From positions 3,434,214-3,498,213 of the forward strand of contig OZ038436.1 of the NCBI GenBank assembly GCA_964036275.1: a stretch of 64,000 nucleotides of DNA, read 5' to 3'. Under the pieces are notes generated by a model, which was given only the letters and a program-made list of their open reading frames with translations, searched no databases and was not told the DNA's origin. Shown here one piece after another: positions 23,284-40,947 of this stretch. Numbering within the stretch: the first letter of the stretch is position 1; every line of letters begins with the position of its first letter. Source of the DNA: Litoditis marina (lineage: Eukaryota > Nematoda > Chromadorea > Rhabditida > Rhabditidae). Made by a program: the position numbers and the translations under genes.

Positions 23284-24400
23284 CTTTGCACATTTCAATA
23301 ATGACATCAGTCGATCAGCATAATCCCAGAACACATCATGTTTGGATGAAGTTCATCGTTAATAACCCACTGGCCAACTATTATAATCATTTGGAGAAAT
23401 ATTTGACGTCAACTTTGCCATTTCGGAATTTGACGTCATTGGGCCTTCAGAATTCCAGAATACGTCATTTGATGACGAATTTTTACCGTTGATAACTCAG
23501 TTGTCAACTATTATTATCATTTGGAGAAGTATTTGACGTCAACTACGCATTTTCGGAATTTGACGTCATTGGCCTTCAGAATTCCAGAATACGTCATTTG
23601 ATGATGAAGTTTTACCGTTAATATTTCAGTTGCCAACTATTATCATAATTCGAAGAAATATTTGACGTAAACTTCGCACTTTCGAAATTTGACGTCATTA
23701 GGCTTTCAGAATTCCAGAATACGTCATTTGATGATGAAGTTTTACCGTTGATAACTCAGTTGCCAACTATTATTATCATTCAAAGAAATATTTGACGTCA
23801 ACTCCGCACTTTCGAAACTTGACGCGATCGGGCCTTCAGAATTCCAGAATACGTCATACGTCATTTATGATGAAGTTTTGCCGTTAATAACTCAGTTGCC
23901 AACTATTATTATTATCATTTGAAGAAATATTTGACGTCAACTTCGCACTTTCGAAATTAGACGTCATTGGGCCTTCAGAATTCCAGAATACGTCATTAGA
24001 TGATGAAGTTCTACTGTTAATAACTCAGTTGCCAACTATTATTATCATTTGAAGAAATATTTGACGTCAACTTCGCACTTTCGAAATTAGACGTCATTGG
24101 GCCTTCAGAATTCCAGAATACGTCATTAGATGATGAAGTTCTACCGTTAATAACTCAGTTGCCAACTATTGTTATCATTTGAAGAAATATTTGACGTCAA
24201 CTTTGCACTTTTATATATGACGTCATCTGGCATTCAGAATCTCAGAATACGACACCTTTCGATGGAGCTCCATCGTTAATAACCCACTTGCCCACTATTG
24301 TCATCATTTGGAGAAATATTTGACGTCAACTTTGCACTTTTCAAAGATGACGTCATCGGGTCTCCAGAATCCTGAATGACGTCACCGATAGAATACTTTT
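23284..24400. repeat. GACGTCA-rich tandem repeat, about 150 bp period
   Basis: About seven units, each with TATTTGACGTCAACT, TTCGAAATTTGACGTCATT, GGCCTTCAGAATTCCAGAAT and ACGTCATTTGATGATGAAG. TGACGTCA is the palindromic cAMP response element (CREB/ATF site), present roughly twice per unit. The last two units diverge. Confidence 0.93.
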
Positions 24401-25250
24401 TACTTAAATTGAAGTCACGATGGTATCATATTTAAATTTTCATCAAAATCGGTCAGTGTTACCCTAAGTTACAAGACAGTTTGCATATCCCCTAACAGAG
24501 AAAGCGAGAGAGTGCACTAAATGAAGAGACGCAGAGACATTTATTCAAAGGGTTGTAATTTGGCGACAAATTATTTTTTTCACAAAAAAATTAGCGCTCA
24601 TCTAGTTTCTATACGATTTCTATCATCACGTCGAAATTTAGCTAAATCCGTTCAGTTATGACCGAGATATGGCACCTGCGCACAACGGAAGGACACACGA
24701 CGGAAGTTGGCGCTCTGGATGAAGCGAAAACGTCATAACTCAGCTCAAACTCAACGGATTTCGTTCAAATTTTGAACACAACTTGCAACTATGCTGTAAA
24801 AAATTTCGAGATCATTGAAAGTTTCGTTTTGCGATTGTGAGCCTTTTTATAAGAAAAGTAAAAAAACGGAGGCGCGCATTAGCCGAACCAAAGACAAATC
24901 ACGCACAGCGCTTCGCGCTGCGCGCGATTTTCATATGGAGGTACACAGTACATCCGAAGAAAGAATGGAAGCGACAACAAGGTGAGAAAAAGAGACGGAG
25001 AGAAGAAGAGAAAGAGAGAGAGCGAGAGAAAGAGAGAGAGAAAAAGAAAGGAGAAAAAAGTGAAAGACTGAGAGAAAAAGAGAGAACGCGAGAGAAAGAG
25101 AAAGAGAAAAAGGGAGAAAGTTCGGAGAAAAGAGTAGTAGGTTCACTAGACTCAGGGAGAATGGGAACTCACTGTTAGTAGGTTAGTGAGTTAGTAGAGC
25201 TCCGAATGGAGTCTTCTCGGCCGTTTTCTGCTTACATACTGCACGTGGAA

Positions 25251-26899
25251 ACGCGTTTCCAGGCAGCTTTATCCTGAAAACCGGAAAATCATAACGTGTC
25301 CACCTCAGCAGCTTGAAAACAGAAAATCCATCCACTAAACGGCAATATCGATATTAGACATAGAAAGAACGTATAAAATATTATATTAAACAAAATCAAT
25401 TTGTATAATAATTGAAAAAGTTACACTTAACTATATAAAATTCGAAATTATAAAAGCTCAGAAGTATAATTTTTATGAGCCGAGTGAAGAAACAATGCAA
25501 CGACAGACACAATCTGGCACACGTCATTTTACACGAGAACGCGCGCTATGCTAATCAGCTTACATGTTAAAGAAGGTAGGACACCAATGAAGAAATATGG
25601 CGCTTATAATAATTATTATGGCGCTTTTAATAATTATTTTAGATTAGCATAGCGCGCTGTGGGACGAGACATAACGCGAATGAGGAGAAGTCAGATGGTT
25701 GTACAAAATGTCCCTGGGTCAGAACTCGATTCCCCGCGGGTCAGAACTTGATCTCTCCTATTGGTGTCTGGCGTCCTTTGACAGGCAAACATGCAACACA
25801 AATTTATTGGTAGCTTATTAATCGATTCGAAACATCTGCCTGTTTGGTGACAAAAACAACTCTTTGATAATCTCTCATGAGATATCTTGTGAGTAAGAGT
25901 TACACATTATTTGGTAGGTTATTGCGTGAGCCATTCAGCTTTCGGAAAGCTTATGAGAGTGAAAAGCGTTTACCTGTTTTTCCTCTGCAAAATTTGATTT
26001 TTACCGTTACTTTCTACGGATTATAAGTATAGTTTTAGGTTACCTACCGGTAACCTGAAGTAACCCAAAAAAAGGGTTACCAAAGACCGGCAAGGTTACC
26101 GAAAACACCGGTTACATATAGAATTGGCCGCAGGTTACATATAGAATTGGGCTAGGTGTTCGTATTCTCTCCTTATTTTCAGTGTTTGTAGTTTACCTCA
26201 GTCTGTCTTCGGTCGGAAATCGTGAACTATGGTGATTCAATGATGCGTTTTCACTCTCTCAGAGTACGGAAATTCACTTCATGTTAACCTAAATAAGTGA
26301 AAATCAGTCAAATGTGGCACCCCATGTTTATACAAGTAACTATTAAGTAGACGGTAATGGTACAGTCTATTTAAGAAGAATGTAAAATAAAAAAGTGTAC
26401 ATGAATGGACTTATCACTTATAATGACATTCTTATTCTGCCATTAATGTATAACTTGTAATATTTATTGATTAGACATCTACTCAATGATCGTACTGATT
26501 ACACCGGTCCGATCTTGCATTGAACACAACATGAAACATGGAGGTGATACTAAAAGCTGTGCAGATACGAAAATATGGTGGAACAAATGTTGTATATTAT
26601 TCATTACATAAAGTAAAGAGAGAGAGAGAAACTTTTCAAAATACTTCTATGGTAGTCGCAAGTAAAATTGATTGAGACTGATGAACCTTCGCTAGATTAG
26701 AATCAGCGATAATGAAATTATGCCAACTTCAATTACAACTGCAATATTGAGGTTTGAGCTTAAAAAACACGATCGAAGGTGTGATTCGTTTCTTTGAGCC
26801 TTTGAGCTTCACTCGAATGTTTCGCGCACACTTTATATCTCGCTTTTATTTCTCAACTCAATTCTCATCCGGAAGCCTTTTTAAGAAATGTCGGGGTTT
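25251..26899. repeat. Right part of the duplicated 0.1-6.6 kb segment
   Basis: Matches 2290-2436 and 5262-6600 without the minisatellite insertions, with one extra block at 25575-25790. It includes a truncated GGTTACC element at about 25968-26150. No gene. An AATGTTTC motif with GCGCACACTTTAT downstream sits at 26816. Confidence 0.8.
26816..26823 (+). promoter_or_regulatory. AATGTTTC motif with TTTATA box
   Basis: Context GCTTCACTCGAATGTTTCG then CGCACACTTTATATC; almost the same 34-base context occurs on the minus strand at 51198 (GCTTCACTCC + core + GCGCACACTTTATC). A TTTATA lies 8 bases past the core. Confidence 0.4.
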
Positions 26900-29340
26900 C
26901 CTTGACAAAAAAAGTAATGTTATGATGTAGACATGACGAAAATTGCTGTAATGGTTCACTCTTTCACAAAAGAATGCACCTATCGCATGATTTCAAATTA
27001 TCCAATGATAATTGCAACTTGCAGCTTCAAGTTTTTCAAGAGTACAGTTATAGCACAATTTCGGTTTTTCCCGATTCGATGCCTTTATATAGTAATATTT
27101 CGAATGTTCAACAACATTTCTCTAATGAACAAACCGACTTTTTGATTCACTGATTTTCATACTCGTCGTAACCAATGTGGAAATCAAATTCACGAAGTTT
27201 AAACTATTAGCAATATAAAAACTCACCTGAAAGATCTTACTGTAGAGAGCTATTCTTGTGTGAAACACACTATAACAGAGTCTGCGAGAACGTAATAAAA
27301 TTTTTGTAACTCGATATACACGTACTTGCCATAAATGTAATAAATACACGAGAGTTCTGGAATGGGCGAAATTTTTTTTAGTAAATTTACATTTCCAACC
27401 ACACCAAAGGCACAACCACGTTATAACACGTTTTCAATATGTTGTAAATTACATATATGGAAAAATTATTATTATAATATATAAACTAGTAAGCATGTAT
27501 GTGTTGTACCTCCAATTGACAAACTAATCTACTCGAGAATCCCCATTTGACAAAATTGAGAGACGATGAGTTGAAAAAATATCATTAACAAAAAAGGAAA
27601 CTTGTTAGAAGTGAGAAAAACACTTTAACGGAAAAAGATTTTTCTTCATTTACTGAATATCCCTTGTTTCTCGAGCAAAACACGACGAGATTTCGATTTA
27701 ATGATTTTCTTGTTTCAAACACTTTTCAGTAATGTCAAGTGGAGTTTTACGGTGTGACATTGAGGGAAGGCGGAGTTATAAACCCAAACAATTGAAAAAT
27801 AAGTTTAAGTTCTTCACGTTTGGTTTGACTGAGGGGAGGGGGCTTAACTATCACAAAGGTGTGTGAGTATGGTTTTGGTCGTCACGACTTCAATTCCCTC
27901 TAAACAACGTTTTCTTTACAAGACACAATGTTCTATATATGTCGGTTTGTTTCGAATACTAGATTACGGTGGTTGAATGTTGCATGATGCATGAATATTT
28001 AAATGTCAGAATTGCCGGAATTCGCATCATCTTCTTTCATACGTTCTTTATTCTGGAATGCTACTGTCGTTTCAATAACAATATAACTATCAGACAAATT
28101 AATTTTTTTCAAAACAATTTTCGTCACTTCGAATGAAATTTATTTGGGTTAAAAGAAAACACGTGATTCATGAACATAGTTCAACATATCAATTAACAAA
28201 AACGAATCTGAAGATATAGACAGGAAAAATAACGATTGAAATTGAAAATCGAGATTCCAATAAAAACCGGAAACTCACGAAAAAAACCATTCACAAATTG
28301 TTAAACAAGACATTATTTCCATTTTATTACAATGCTGTTAAGATGAAAAACGACAACTTAACAAAAAATGTGCATACATGAAACAGGATACACCGTAGGT
28401 ATTATTTAATTAGTATTCTTCTCATTCTCGTACAATATCAATCGTAAATGGGTTGAAAAACGGTAACAAAACATTTCCAAGGTTCGCTTCTCAACAATCA
28501 CCTCCGTGTTTCACAAAATGTACTTAAATGGACCGTACCTCTTCAGTTTGATGATGTTAGCTATTGCCGGTCACATGAGAAGAAGAATAAACAGAACAAT
28601 AGGATAGGAAATAGGGAACATTTCCCAATTTAGGTCGTTTTTGTGCAAACTCGACTACGGAAATATCGCTTAAGCCACAGCGTGTAGACGCGCACAAACT
28701 GTCCACAAAACGTGCGCAAACGGTATCAAAAATTTGAAAAGTTAACAATTGAAAGAAAGGGTTTTCGATATTGATTCAAAATTTCGTTTTGTTGACAATC
28801 AAGGTTGTGTTTACTAGAACATGGCCAAAAGCTTTGTGATACAGTAATTCTATAAATGACTTGGCTTATAAAACGCTCAGTTCTCCACGATTTAAATTTT
28901 CCTTTTCTGTCGTCGGTTCACCAGTACAATACTGAAGCAGTGTCTTGGCTTTTCGTTTTTTATATTCCATCAAAATTATAGGGAAACGGTCCCTCCAAAT
29001 GCCAGTTGCTTATATGGTCTGGTAATACAAACAAACAATCATCAGAGTATGAAGTATTATGAAGATGCCGTGTGCTGTTGACATCAAAACTCAGAAGTTA
29101 GAATATGAACAATCAAACTTGGTATTCATCAACCATTTGTGTTTTCAATCGATTGTACTTTACACTTTACTTATCTTAGCACCGTTAGTTTGTCCCTTAT
29201 TCTGGTTTGACATTCAGTTTTACCATAACCACATACAAGTTTTTTTAATGTTTGTATATGTACACATCAGTATTTTTCAGCTGTCTCAGCAATGTCTTCG
29301 GTAGATCACAATGTTCGAAATATTGGGTGAGAAACAAAAA
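26900..29340. repeat. Diverged copy of the 34910-37060 repeat
   Basis: 27840-29340 matches 34910-36420 at high identity by eye (CACAAAGGTGTGTGAGTATG, GAATTGCCGGAATTCGCATC, GCTATTGCCGGTCACATGAG, ATATGGTCTGGTAATAC). 26930-27270 matches 11500-11600 and 52040-52180 more loosely. Short frames shared between copies (for example 63 codons at 28557-28748 and 35614-35805) follow from the high identity and show no protein motif. Confidence 0.8.
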
Positions 29341-29419
29341 TTAACATTAATGACGTGCCATTGTGCACAACGGTTCATTTTCGAGAAATATCGAATGCTG
29401 GACTTCCTCTGAGAAAATG

Positions 29420-29481
29420 TTGACCATGGCAAACCCAAAATGTTGAAGCCCCGCCCACATTTTTGGGTTTGCCATGGTCAA
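29420..29481. repeat. Perfect 21-bp inverted repeat, 20-base loop
   Basis: TTGACCATGGCAAACCCAAA (29420-29439, plus one further A) is the exact reverse complement of 29461-29481. The word GCCATGGTCAAA recurs at about 29499. No partner copy elsewhere in the window. Confidence 0.9.
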
Positions 29482-29521
29482 ATCTGAAGTTTGGAAAAGC
29501 CATGGTCAAAAAGTACACATC

Positions 29522-29885
29522 TGTTGTGTCTGTCAGTACACACAACTTGTATTTATTCCAGGTTACTCTGTGTGTTGAACACTTGCTATATATTACAGTT
29601 TATTCCAGATAATAGTTACAATAATAGCAGAGAATATAGAGGTCACGTTCCCGTAGGATCAGTCTCATAACAATGAGCTCTAGCAGCCTTATATAGACAA
29701 TGTGGGCGTGGTCAGAGCATTCTAGAAGCTCACGGCTAGATAGCATAGGGCATAGAGACGCTAGACAATGCATAGAGACGCTAGACAATGAGAGGGATAT
29801 CAGCAACAGGGACGCCTGGCTGATTCCATGAGAAGAAATATAGATAGATAGTAACGTTATAATCAAATAATAACGATATACAACA
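29522..29885 (-). mobile_element. 3' LTR of a Ty3-like retrotransposon
   Basis: On the minus strand the 364-bp LTR starts TGTTG (29885) and ends CAACA (29522), the short inverted ends typical of LTRs. A TATATAAGG box is near 29690 and a GGAATAAATAC polyadenylation signal near 29555. It is preceded by a purine tract. It is the 3' LTR because the pol C-terminus lies upstream; the 5' half of the element is missing. Confidence 0.88.
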
Positions 29886-29898
29886 CCTCCCCTTTTAA
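29886..29898 (-). other. Polypurine tract of the LTR retrotransposon
   Basis: Minus-strand AAAAGGGGAGG ends exactly where the LTR's TGTTG begins, the expected position of the plus-strand primer for LTR element replication. Confidence 0.85.
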
Positions 29899-29958
29899 GT
29901 GAATAATCGGGGGTGAGGATAGACAGTTACGATAATCGTCGACTAAGATAGATATAAA

Positions 29959-30520
29959 TCAACATGATGGATCAAACGGTACCACTGGCTCCGGTTGGCG
30001 GCTGCTCCTTCTGAGTGGTGGTACGGCATCTGGTTGATTGACTGGCTGTGGAACGGCTTGAACATTCTGAGGTTGTGGCTGGCGGACAGGGCTCATCTTG
30101 ACTGGAGGATCGGCTGCTGGACCATCTTGGGCATCCGGGGCGGCTGTCACGATTGCAGTAGGTTGCAAGTTGAAAGTAGACAACATGACGTCGAGCCATG
30201 CGTCACCTTCATCACTTTCACGTCCAAATGCTGGTACTTGCACATTTCGAATTTGATTAGCGTGTCGCCTCACTCGCTTTCCTTCCAATTCCAATTCATA
30301 ATTGACGTTTCCAATTTTTCGCACAACTTTTGCTCGCTGCCAGTTCCATTTCAGACCATGATAAGTCTTGATCATCACGTAATTTCCAACTCGGAAATTT
30401 CTCTCTTGCGTACCATGTTTCAGGTTGAATTGCTTTTCCGTCTTCGATTGTAACTCGCTTTGAACACGTTCAGTGTTCTCCATAGGTTGCAGTAGATTCA
30501 AGGTTGTTAGAATAGAAGAA
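29959..30520 (-). pseudogene. Ty3/gypsy-type Pol, C-terminal fragment
   Basis: About 187 codons of the end of Pol. FRVGNYVMIKTYHGLKWNWQ followed by RAKVVRKIGNVNYELEL and RRHANQIRNV is the GPY/F-like C-terminal integrase module (F..GD.V....W....V....G...Y.V......R.H..Q.R). A Pro/Gln-rich linker and RRSSRQPEP follow to the stop, usual for the Pol end of nematode and insect Ty3 elements. The upstream part is cut at about 30520 by an (AATAG)n stretch; protease, reverse transcriptase, RNase H and integrase core are absent. The stop is about 60 bp from the polypurine tract. Confidence 0.85.
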
Positions 30521-30575
30521 TAGAATAGAATAGATTTATTCAACATGTGACTTTCCACATTTTGAAATGTGGCAC
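30510..30575. repeat. (AATAG)n and ATTTATTC end of a small retroelement
   Basis: AGAATAGAATAGAATAG then ATTTATTCAACATGTG and a short ATGTGGCAC inverted repeat. A similar ATTTATTCAT...AAATGTGGCACT end lies at about 61160-61205. It breaks the Ty3 pol fragment. Confidence 0.6.
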
Positions 30576-31924
30576 TCCAATTGTTGGATAAAAGAAGGAA
30601 AAAAAATAGATGGAAGAGTGGTATCCCTGTTACGCGCTTGTAGTTATAGATGGATGCAATTTGCAGTGTAGTACGATTGAACGGTGATTGTACCTGTTTT
30701 TGTAGTGACGTAATTATTATGAAACACTTTCGGGATCATCTATTTATACTATTGTAGAGATGATTTTGTGACGTTAGGTTTCGTTGGGACTATATCAAAA
30801 CCGGGATTTAAATTGGAATTATCATGATAATATTATCAACAGACAGTTCTAAACACTTATGAGTCACGAATAAAAATGTGCAATTCCAATAATTAATAAG
30901 CGACTGCAGGAAACAAATTGTCGAGGATATGTGCAAGAACCCGTAACTGTCAAAGGGAAGGCTAGGCGTGGGAGACGAGAGTTGGCAAGGCTTCTCTTTG
31001 GACCGGGAGCTGGAGCAGGCTGGAGGTGGACAGGTGGCATTGAAGTGACGAACGCAACTAACCGACCGGGTATAGCCTGGCTGCAGAAGGTGCAACCACC
31101 AACCTCCCACAATAAGTTACGAGCGCACGATGGTCGATGATCAGAAAGTCAGGATTTTCCAAATATGATGAAGAAGAGAGAGTACAGGGACATAATGAAC
31201 TGATACGATCACGAATACAAGCATCATGGCAAGCTAAACACTCGTTGTTACTACTGTGAGTTACATGAACCACTCAATTTATGTGAAACTACGTCTAGTA
31301 TTCCCAACCAAACCATCACCAAAATCTGTTGCTAGTACTATGAAGATAAAAAGGCTGATAGGACAATCGACCGTTCAATATATGTACAACCTGGATATGA
31401 TACTGATAGGAGATGAAGAAAGTAATTTTGTGTAGTTTAGCGCTGTAGTCTACAAATGGTTGCGGCAATAGTTCAATAGTTTGGAGTGCCACGACTAATA
31501 ATACAATACATCATAATCACAATATCATATCTTTGATTCCTGGTGAGAATGGAGCATCATGGACCGTTCATGGGGGATCGTACGACAGTAGAATGGCAGT
31601 AGACCAACGCAAGTGATCAACAACTGATGTTGTTGCCAGAGGGGGCCAGAGAAATTCCATCAACTGTAATTGATCATTCTTGCCAAATTATTCAAAGGGT
31701 GAGGCTAGTTGAAGTAAATCAAGAATATTCTCTTTTCTGATAAGTTTGCGGAAGGCATCGGACGTACTAAGACAGGTTAAGTGTGGTGGTAGTTTTGGGT
31801 ACCACTTAGCAACCCGAATAAAAAAAGCATTTTCATTGGTCATAGTACTGTACCTAGGGATATCAAATGAAAAACCATTGCGATTATACGTGTTGCCACG
31901 CTCACCACCACTTTATTTATTACT
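30576..31924. other. Non-coding stretch
   Basis: No supported gene. Locally GC-richer around 30940-31100, where frames on both strands are open but show no domain or splice context. Confidence 0.5.
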
Positions 31925-32281
31925 TCTTTCTTAGAATTTAACTTTGTATTTCAATCAACTTATTTCCGTTGTTACGAAATCGAAAATTTATTCAGGTTAA
32001 AAGAAAACACGTGCTTCTCGAACATCAGTTCAACATATCAATTTACAGAAACGAATCTGAAGACATAAACAGGGAAAATATCGATTGAAATTAAAATGGA
32101 CATTACAATAAAAGACCGGAAACTCGGGAAAACGGAACAATTTACCGTATCTAATCTCAGAAAAGGCTGTAATCGAGAGAAAAAAGTGAGTGAAAACTGT
32201 GAACAATCAAATTTGTAATGAAAAACATGAAAATGGGAACTTCGCCAATCACCGGCGCTTTCTGTTTCTATTGGGCTGGAA

Positions 32282-32368
32282 TCAACAGTTGCAGCCAGAA
32301 CTCGGAGTCTGCTCGCGATTCGAATTCAGGTTGATATGGTCGGGAAACTCCGGGAAATCGTGCGTATC
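32282..32368 (-). pseudogene. rab-7 last exon, duplicate copy 1
   Basis: Encodes the same 28-residue tail as the exon at 44701-44787 ([20 protein letters not shown] ... SSGCNC, stop), with one synonymous CAG/CAA difference. The acceptor TTTATTTTAG is intact, but the homology stops 14 bases upstream of it where GATT and a foldback element begin, so the rest of the gene is not present here. It could be reached only by splicing across about 13 kb. Confidence 0.9.
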
Positions 32369-32385
32369 CTAAAATAAACAAGATT

Positions 32386-34540
<2,155 letters not shown>

Positions 34541-36577
34541 CACTTATTTCCGCATTTGAATGTTTTCGTTTCCTACTGCCGATATTTTTTCTCCTCTTGT
34601 ATATTACATGCTTGCATGTGAATAAATCAATCAATCGTAATTTTGAAAATGGAAAAGACAACTGATTGTGAATTTGCTTTTTTTTTTCTGTTGCTCATGC
34701 ACAAGTTATAGAGACTACAAAGCATTTGTGACTTACCCACCACTCCCTCTCAACCTTTTAGGGCCTTTTAGTCCCAAGACTTTTCACCTGAGTATATGCT
34801 AGTCCCGATTGAAGTAGCAGATGTATGGGGTTGGAATTTTAGGTTCATTTTCTATTATTGATCCCGGTAAAGAGGTAGGACTGTAGGATCAATATTAGTA
34901 CTGATATAGGGGGGCTCAACTATCACAAAGGTGTGTGAGTATGGTTTTGGTCGTCACGACTTCAATTCCCTTTAAACAATGTGTTCCTTACAAGAAACAA
35001 GAAACGTGTTCTATATAAGTCGGTTTGTTTCGAATACTAGATTAACGGTGGTTGAATGTTGCATGATGCATGATTATTTCAATGTCAGAATTGCCGGAAT
35101 TCGCATCATATTCTTTCATACGTTCTTTATTCTGAAATGATACTGTCGTTTCAGTAACAATATAACTATCAGACTTTTTTTTCAAAACAATTTTCGTCAC
35201 TGCGAATGAAATTTATTCAGGTTAAAAGAAAACACGTGATTCATGAACATAGTTTAACATATCAATTAACAGAAACGAATCTGAAGATATAGACAGGAAA
35301 AATATCGATTGAAATTGAAAATCGAACTCACGAAAAAAACCATTCACAACAAATTGTTAAACAAGACATTATTTAGATTTTATCATAATGATATTAAGAT
35401 GAAAAAGGACAACTTAACAAAAAATGTGCATACAGAAAATAAGATACACCGTGTGTATGATTTAAGTTGTAATTCTCACTCTCGTACAAAATCAATCGTA
35501 AATGGGTTGAAAAACGGTAACAAAACATTTCCAACAAGGTTCACTTCTCAACAATCACCTCCATGTTTTACGAAATGTACTTAAATGGACCGTACCTCTT
35601 CAGTTTGATGATGTTAGCTATTGCCGGTCACATGAGAAGAAAAATAAACAGAACAATATGATAGGAAATAGGGAACATTTTCCAACTTAGGTCGTTTTTG
35701 TGCAAACTCGACTACGGAAATATCGCTTAAGCCACAGCGTGTAGACGCGCACAAACTGTCCACGAAACGTGCGCAAAAAGTATCAAAAACTTGAAAAGTT
35801 AACAATTGAAAGAAAGGGTTTTCGATATTGATTCAAATTTGTGTTCTGTTGACAATCGAGGTTGTGTTTACTAGAACATGGCCAAAAGCTTTGTGATAAA
35901 GTAATTCTATGAATGACTTGGCTTATAAAACGCTCAGTTCTCCACGATTTAAATTTTCCTTTTCCGTCGTAAATGTACAATATTGAAGCAGTGTCTTGGC
36001 TTTTCGTTTTTTCTATTCGATCGAAATTACAGAGAAACGGTCCCTCCAAATGCCAGTTGCTTATATGGTCTGGTAATACCAACAAACAATCATCAGAGTA
36101 TAAAGTATTATAAAGTTGTTGTGTGCTGTGGACATCAAAACTCAGAAGTTGAAATATACACAATCAAACTTACAGTATCTAACTCTATAGTATTCCTCAA
36201 GTATTCGAAAACGAGTTGGCTATTCAATCGATTGTACTTTACACTTTACTTATCGTAGTACCGTTAATTTTTCCCTTGTTCCAGTTTCACATTCAGTTTT
36301 ATCATATCCACATACAAGTTTTTTTATGTTTGTATATGTACACATCAGTATTTTTCAGCTGTCTCAGCAATGTCTTCGGTAGATCACAATGTTCGAAATA
36401 TTGGGTGAGAAACATAAATTAACATTAATGACGTGCCATTGTGCACAACGGTTCATTTTCGAGGTTTTCAGGGTTACTTGCTTCAAAGTATTGGATAGTT
36501 TCGAATAAACACGTTTGTTCTCGTCTTTCACTCGATCTGCCAAACAAATTGGCGAATAGTTATGCATAGTGTTAATA

Positions 36578-36623
36578 TCACTTCCCCTCCCAAAATACCA
36601 AAGTATTTTGGGAGGGGAAGTGA
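36578..36623. repeat. Perfect 21-bp hairpin with CAAA loop (unit 1)
   Basis: TCACTTCCCCTCCCAAAATA (plus C) at 36578-36598 pairs perfectly with 36603-36623. It is absent from the older paralogue near 29380, whose homology ends just before this point. Confidence 0.95.
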
Positions 36624-38298
36624 AAGTTTGTAAAAGAAGGTCAATCGTATCACTACCACTCTCGTACAATGTTGATATAACATTTCGACAGACCCATTCT
36701 CAGTTTTTTTTTCTTCATAAAAACTGCTTATATTTTCCACTATATGTCTTTTTCAACATCACATGATGTACACACAAACCTTCGTTGATACAATAGTTGA
36801 ACTTGAAAATAGTCGGAATTCTGACAATGCTATCTGAGTGGTTGAGATGGAACAAACAAAACTGAGTTTTGAAGCTCAATGGGAAAAACAAATATTAATA
36901 TGTTAGGAATGGAATACAATTTAATGATTCTACCGTATGATTTCGAACTATTCAATGAGAATTCCCGTTTTCCAGCTTCAAGTTTCTCGGGGATACATTT
37001 GGAACAGTTGTATTCTGGGTAGAACTTATTGCAAATATCTGATTCGGCTGGGTCTTCCACAACTAATTTGATTAGAAAAAACGATTTGTTTATCAAAAAG
37101 CTAAAATTTCCGTTCAGCGATGCTTTCATATTGCCTTTTAGTACGGTAACTCACACCATGTTATCCTAAGCAAGTGAAAATCAGTCAAATGTGGCACCCC
37201 ATGTTTATACAAGTAACTATTAAGTAGACGGTAATATAGTTCTTCGTTTAAAGAATCGTAAAATACGAAAATTTGTACATGAAAGCAATAATATTAATAT
37301 ATAATAATTGTAATTTTTTACCAGTATTTCATAACTTGTATTATTAATTGATAGGACATTTTATCTACTGATGAGAGCTATCCACCACGTCTAGAATAAT
37401 GCCCAAACCGCCTCATGTCACAGCATTTTCTAGATCGGACTAAGAATTGTGTAACTTAATAAAAATACGTATATTTTATAAATGTCATAAATGCATGATA
37501 CTTCTGGAATGAGGAAAGAGAGCTGTTTGTGAACTTATTATACAACATGTAATATTAATTGTCAACTTCACTTTAACTCTATTTTCCTTTGCGCTCTGAA
37601 CCTTGGCCCTTCCTCGTTCAAAAATCACATGAAGCAAAAGTTGAGGGAACACCATGTGATACACTCACTCCTGAGACTCACTACTCCCTCTCAACCTTTT
37701 AGTCCCAAGACTTTTCTACTGAGTATCTGCTAGCCCCATTTAAATGTCAAATTTCTAAGGATTTTCAGGTTCATTTTCTATCATAATTTTGGATGGACAA
37801 AACGGATTGTAGGATAAATATTAGTACTCATATATAGAGATGGTGCAACACTGAAGCGCGCATAGTTTCGATATTTTCACACAAGTGTGTCAAATGAAGC
37901 TTTTCTGTTTTAGACTTTGCAAGTTAAAACAGGTTTTGTCATCTTTCTTAGAATTTAACTTTGTATTTCAATCAACTTATTTCCGTTGTTACGAAATCGA
38001 AAATTTATTCAGGTTAAAAGAAAACACGTGCTTCTCGAACATCAGTTCAACATATCAATTTACAGAAACGAATCTGAAGACATAAACAGGGAAAATATCG
38101 ATTGAAATTAAAATGGACATTACAATAAAAGACCGGAAACTCGGGAAAACGGAACAATTTACCGTATCTAATCTCAGAAAAGGCTGTAATCGAGAGAAAA
38201 AAGTGAGTGAAAACTGTGAACAATCAAATTTGTAATGAAAAACATGAAAATGGGAACTTCGCCAATCACCGGCGCTTTCTGTTTCTATTGGGCTGGAA

Positions 38299-38385
38299 TC
38301 AACAGTTGCAGCCAGAACTCGGAGTCTGCTCGCGATTCGAATTCAGGTTGATATGGTCGGGAAACTCCGGGAAATCGTGCGTATC
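38299..38385 (-). pseudogene. rab-7 last exon, duplicate copy 2
   Basis: Identical by reading to the copy at 32282-32368, with acceptor and stop intact and followed upstream by GATT and the foldback element. It lies about 6.9 kb downstream of rab-7 exon 6, so it could in principle serve as an alternative terminal exon with the same protein sequence. Confidence 0.9.
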
Positions 38386-38402
38386 CTAAAATAAACAAGA
38401 TT

Positions 38403-40947
<2,545 letters not shown>

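Larger units (their letters stand above)
22566..24925. mobile_element. 2.36 kb non-autonomous foldback element, flanked by GATT
   Basis: The empty site is seen in copy 1 near 1943-1955 (ACATGATTTTCATATGG). Here the same flanks are split, with GATT on both sides (22562-22565 and 24926-24929), giving a likely 4-bp target duplication. The element starts CATCAAAAAGTGGAG and ends in a small hairpin CAGCGCTTCGCGCTG then CGCGC. Inside are a long foldback (22610-23269), a GACGTCA tandem array (23284-24400) and a unique tail. No transposase frame. Related copies lie at 32386-34540 and 38403-40947. Confidence 0.8.

Noticed and set aside
32190..32372. 60-codon plus-strand frame, also at 38207
   Set aside because: It is the antisense shadow of the duplicated rab-7 last exon.
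35783..36163. 126-codon minus-strand frame, duplicated at 42189
   Set aside because: Repeated only because of the tandem duplication; no protein motif.
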